6,304 nt of DNA from Caryophanales bacterium (GTDB lineage: Bacteria > Bacillota_I > Bacilli_A > RFN20 > JAISJY01), in assembly GCA_031261365.1 (NCBI GenBank), contig JAISJY010000058.1, forward strand, positions 1-6,304. The letters run 5' to 3'. The position numbers were made by a program, and so were the translations under genes. Of the stretch, positions 6,236 to 6,304 are shown in pieces. Numbering within the stretch: the first letter of the stretch is position 1; the number at the start of each line of letters is the position of its first letter. Below the pieces are notes generated by a model. That model did no database searches and was not told the DNA's origin. It saw nothing but the letters and a program-made list of their open reading frames with translations.

Positions 6236-6304
6236 ATGTTTTATAAGACTGAATATTATTCTTTAAATAAGAAAATTAAACTTGCTTATGTTTCTTCTTT
6301 GGCT
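6236..6304 (+). CDS. Start of a possible next gene, cut off by window edge
   Basis: An ATG at 6236 opens 23 codons with no stop before the window ends (MFYKTEYYSLNKKIKLAYVSS, then LA). It begins 8 bases after the lemA stop and on the same strand, the tight spacing seen throughout this run, and the codons match the neighbours in style (AAA, TTA, TAT, GCT). A charged start leading into a hydrophobic stretch could be the beginning of a membrane protein. There is no Shine-Dalgarno, so it would rely on coupling to lemA. The fragment is too short to assign a family, and an open frame of this length is easily produced by chance in AT-rich DNA with few stops. Confidence 0.45.
   Translation, partial: MFYKTEYYSLNKKIKLAYVSSLA

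Overview
This is an AT-rich window with standard-looking bacterial genes. Arginine is mostly AGA, every tryptophan I translated is TGG, and all five complete genes end in TAA or TAG. The gene content and the strong AT bias suggest a low-GC member of the Bacilli, possibly one of the reduced lineages near Mollicutes (Acholeplasma, Izemoplasma or RF39-like). The assignment is an inference from protein style and gene order. No rRNA gene was available to confirm it.

Layout. Positions 1-1348 (minus strand) hold the first 449 codons of a secreted lipoprotein gene whose 3' end lies outside the window. A 92-base divergent intergenic region (1349-1440) separates it from a plus-strand run that occupies the rest of the window: hslO (Hsp33), dusB (tRNA-dihydrouridine synthase), lysS (lysyl-tRNA synthetase), a DUF3137-type membrane protein, a LemA-family membrane protein, and the first 23 codons of what may be another gene. 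Gaps on the plus strand are tiny: a 13-base overlap, then 37, 13, 28 and 8 bases. I see no terminator in any of them, so the run is probably one operon, perhaps with an extra internal promoter before lemA.

How the genes fit together. hslO, dusB and lysS are a protein-quality-control and translation group. The same three genes occur in the same order in Bacillus subtilis, where cysteine and folate biosynthesis genes lie between hslO and dusB. Here those intervening genes are absent and hslO overlaps dusB directly. The DUF3137/LemA pair is a recurrent membrane-associated pair of unknown function. The lipoprotein carries two Listeria-Bacteroides (InlB B-type) repeats followed by beta-rich, tryptophan-rich segments that look like tandem lipocalin-like domains.

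I found no RNA gene, CRISPR array, insertion sequence or attachment site. The most unusual material is the repeat-built lipoprotein and the poorly understood membrane module at the right end. The core genes look ordinary.
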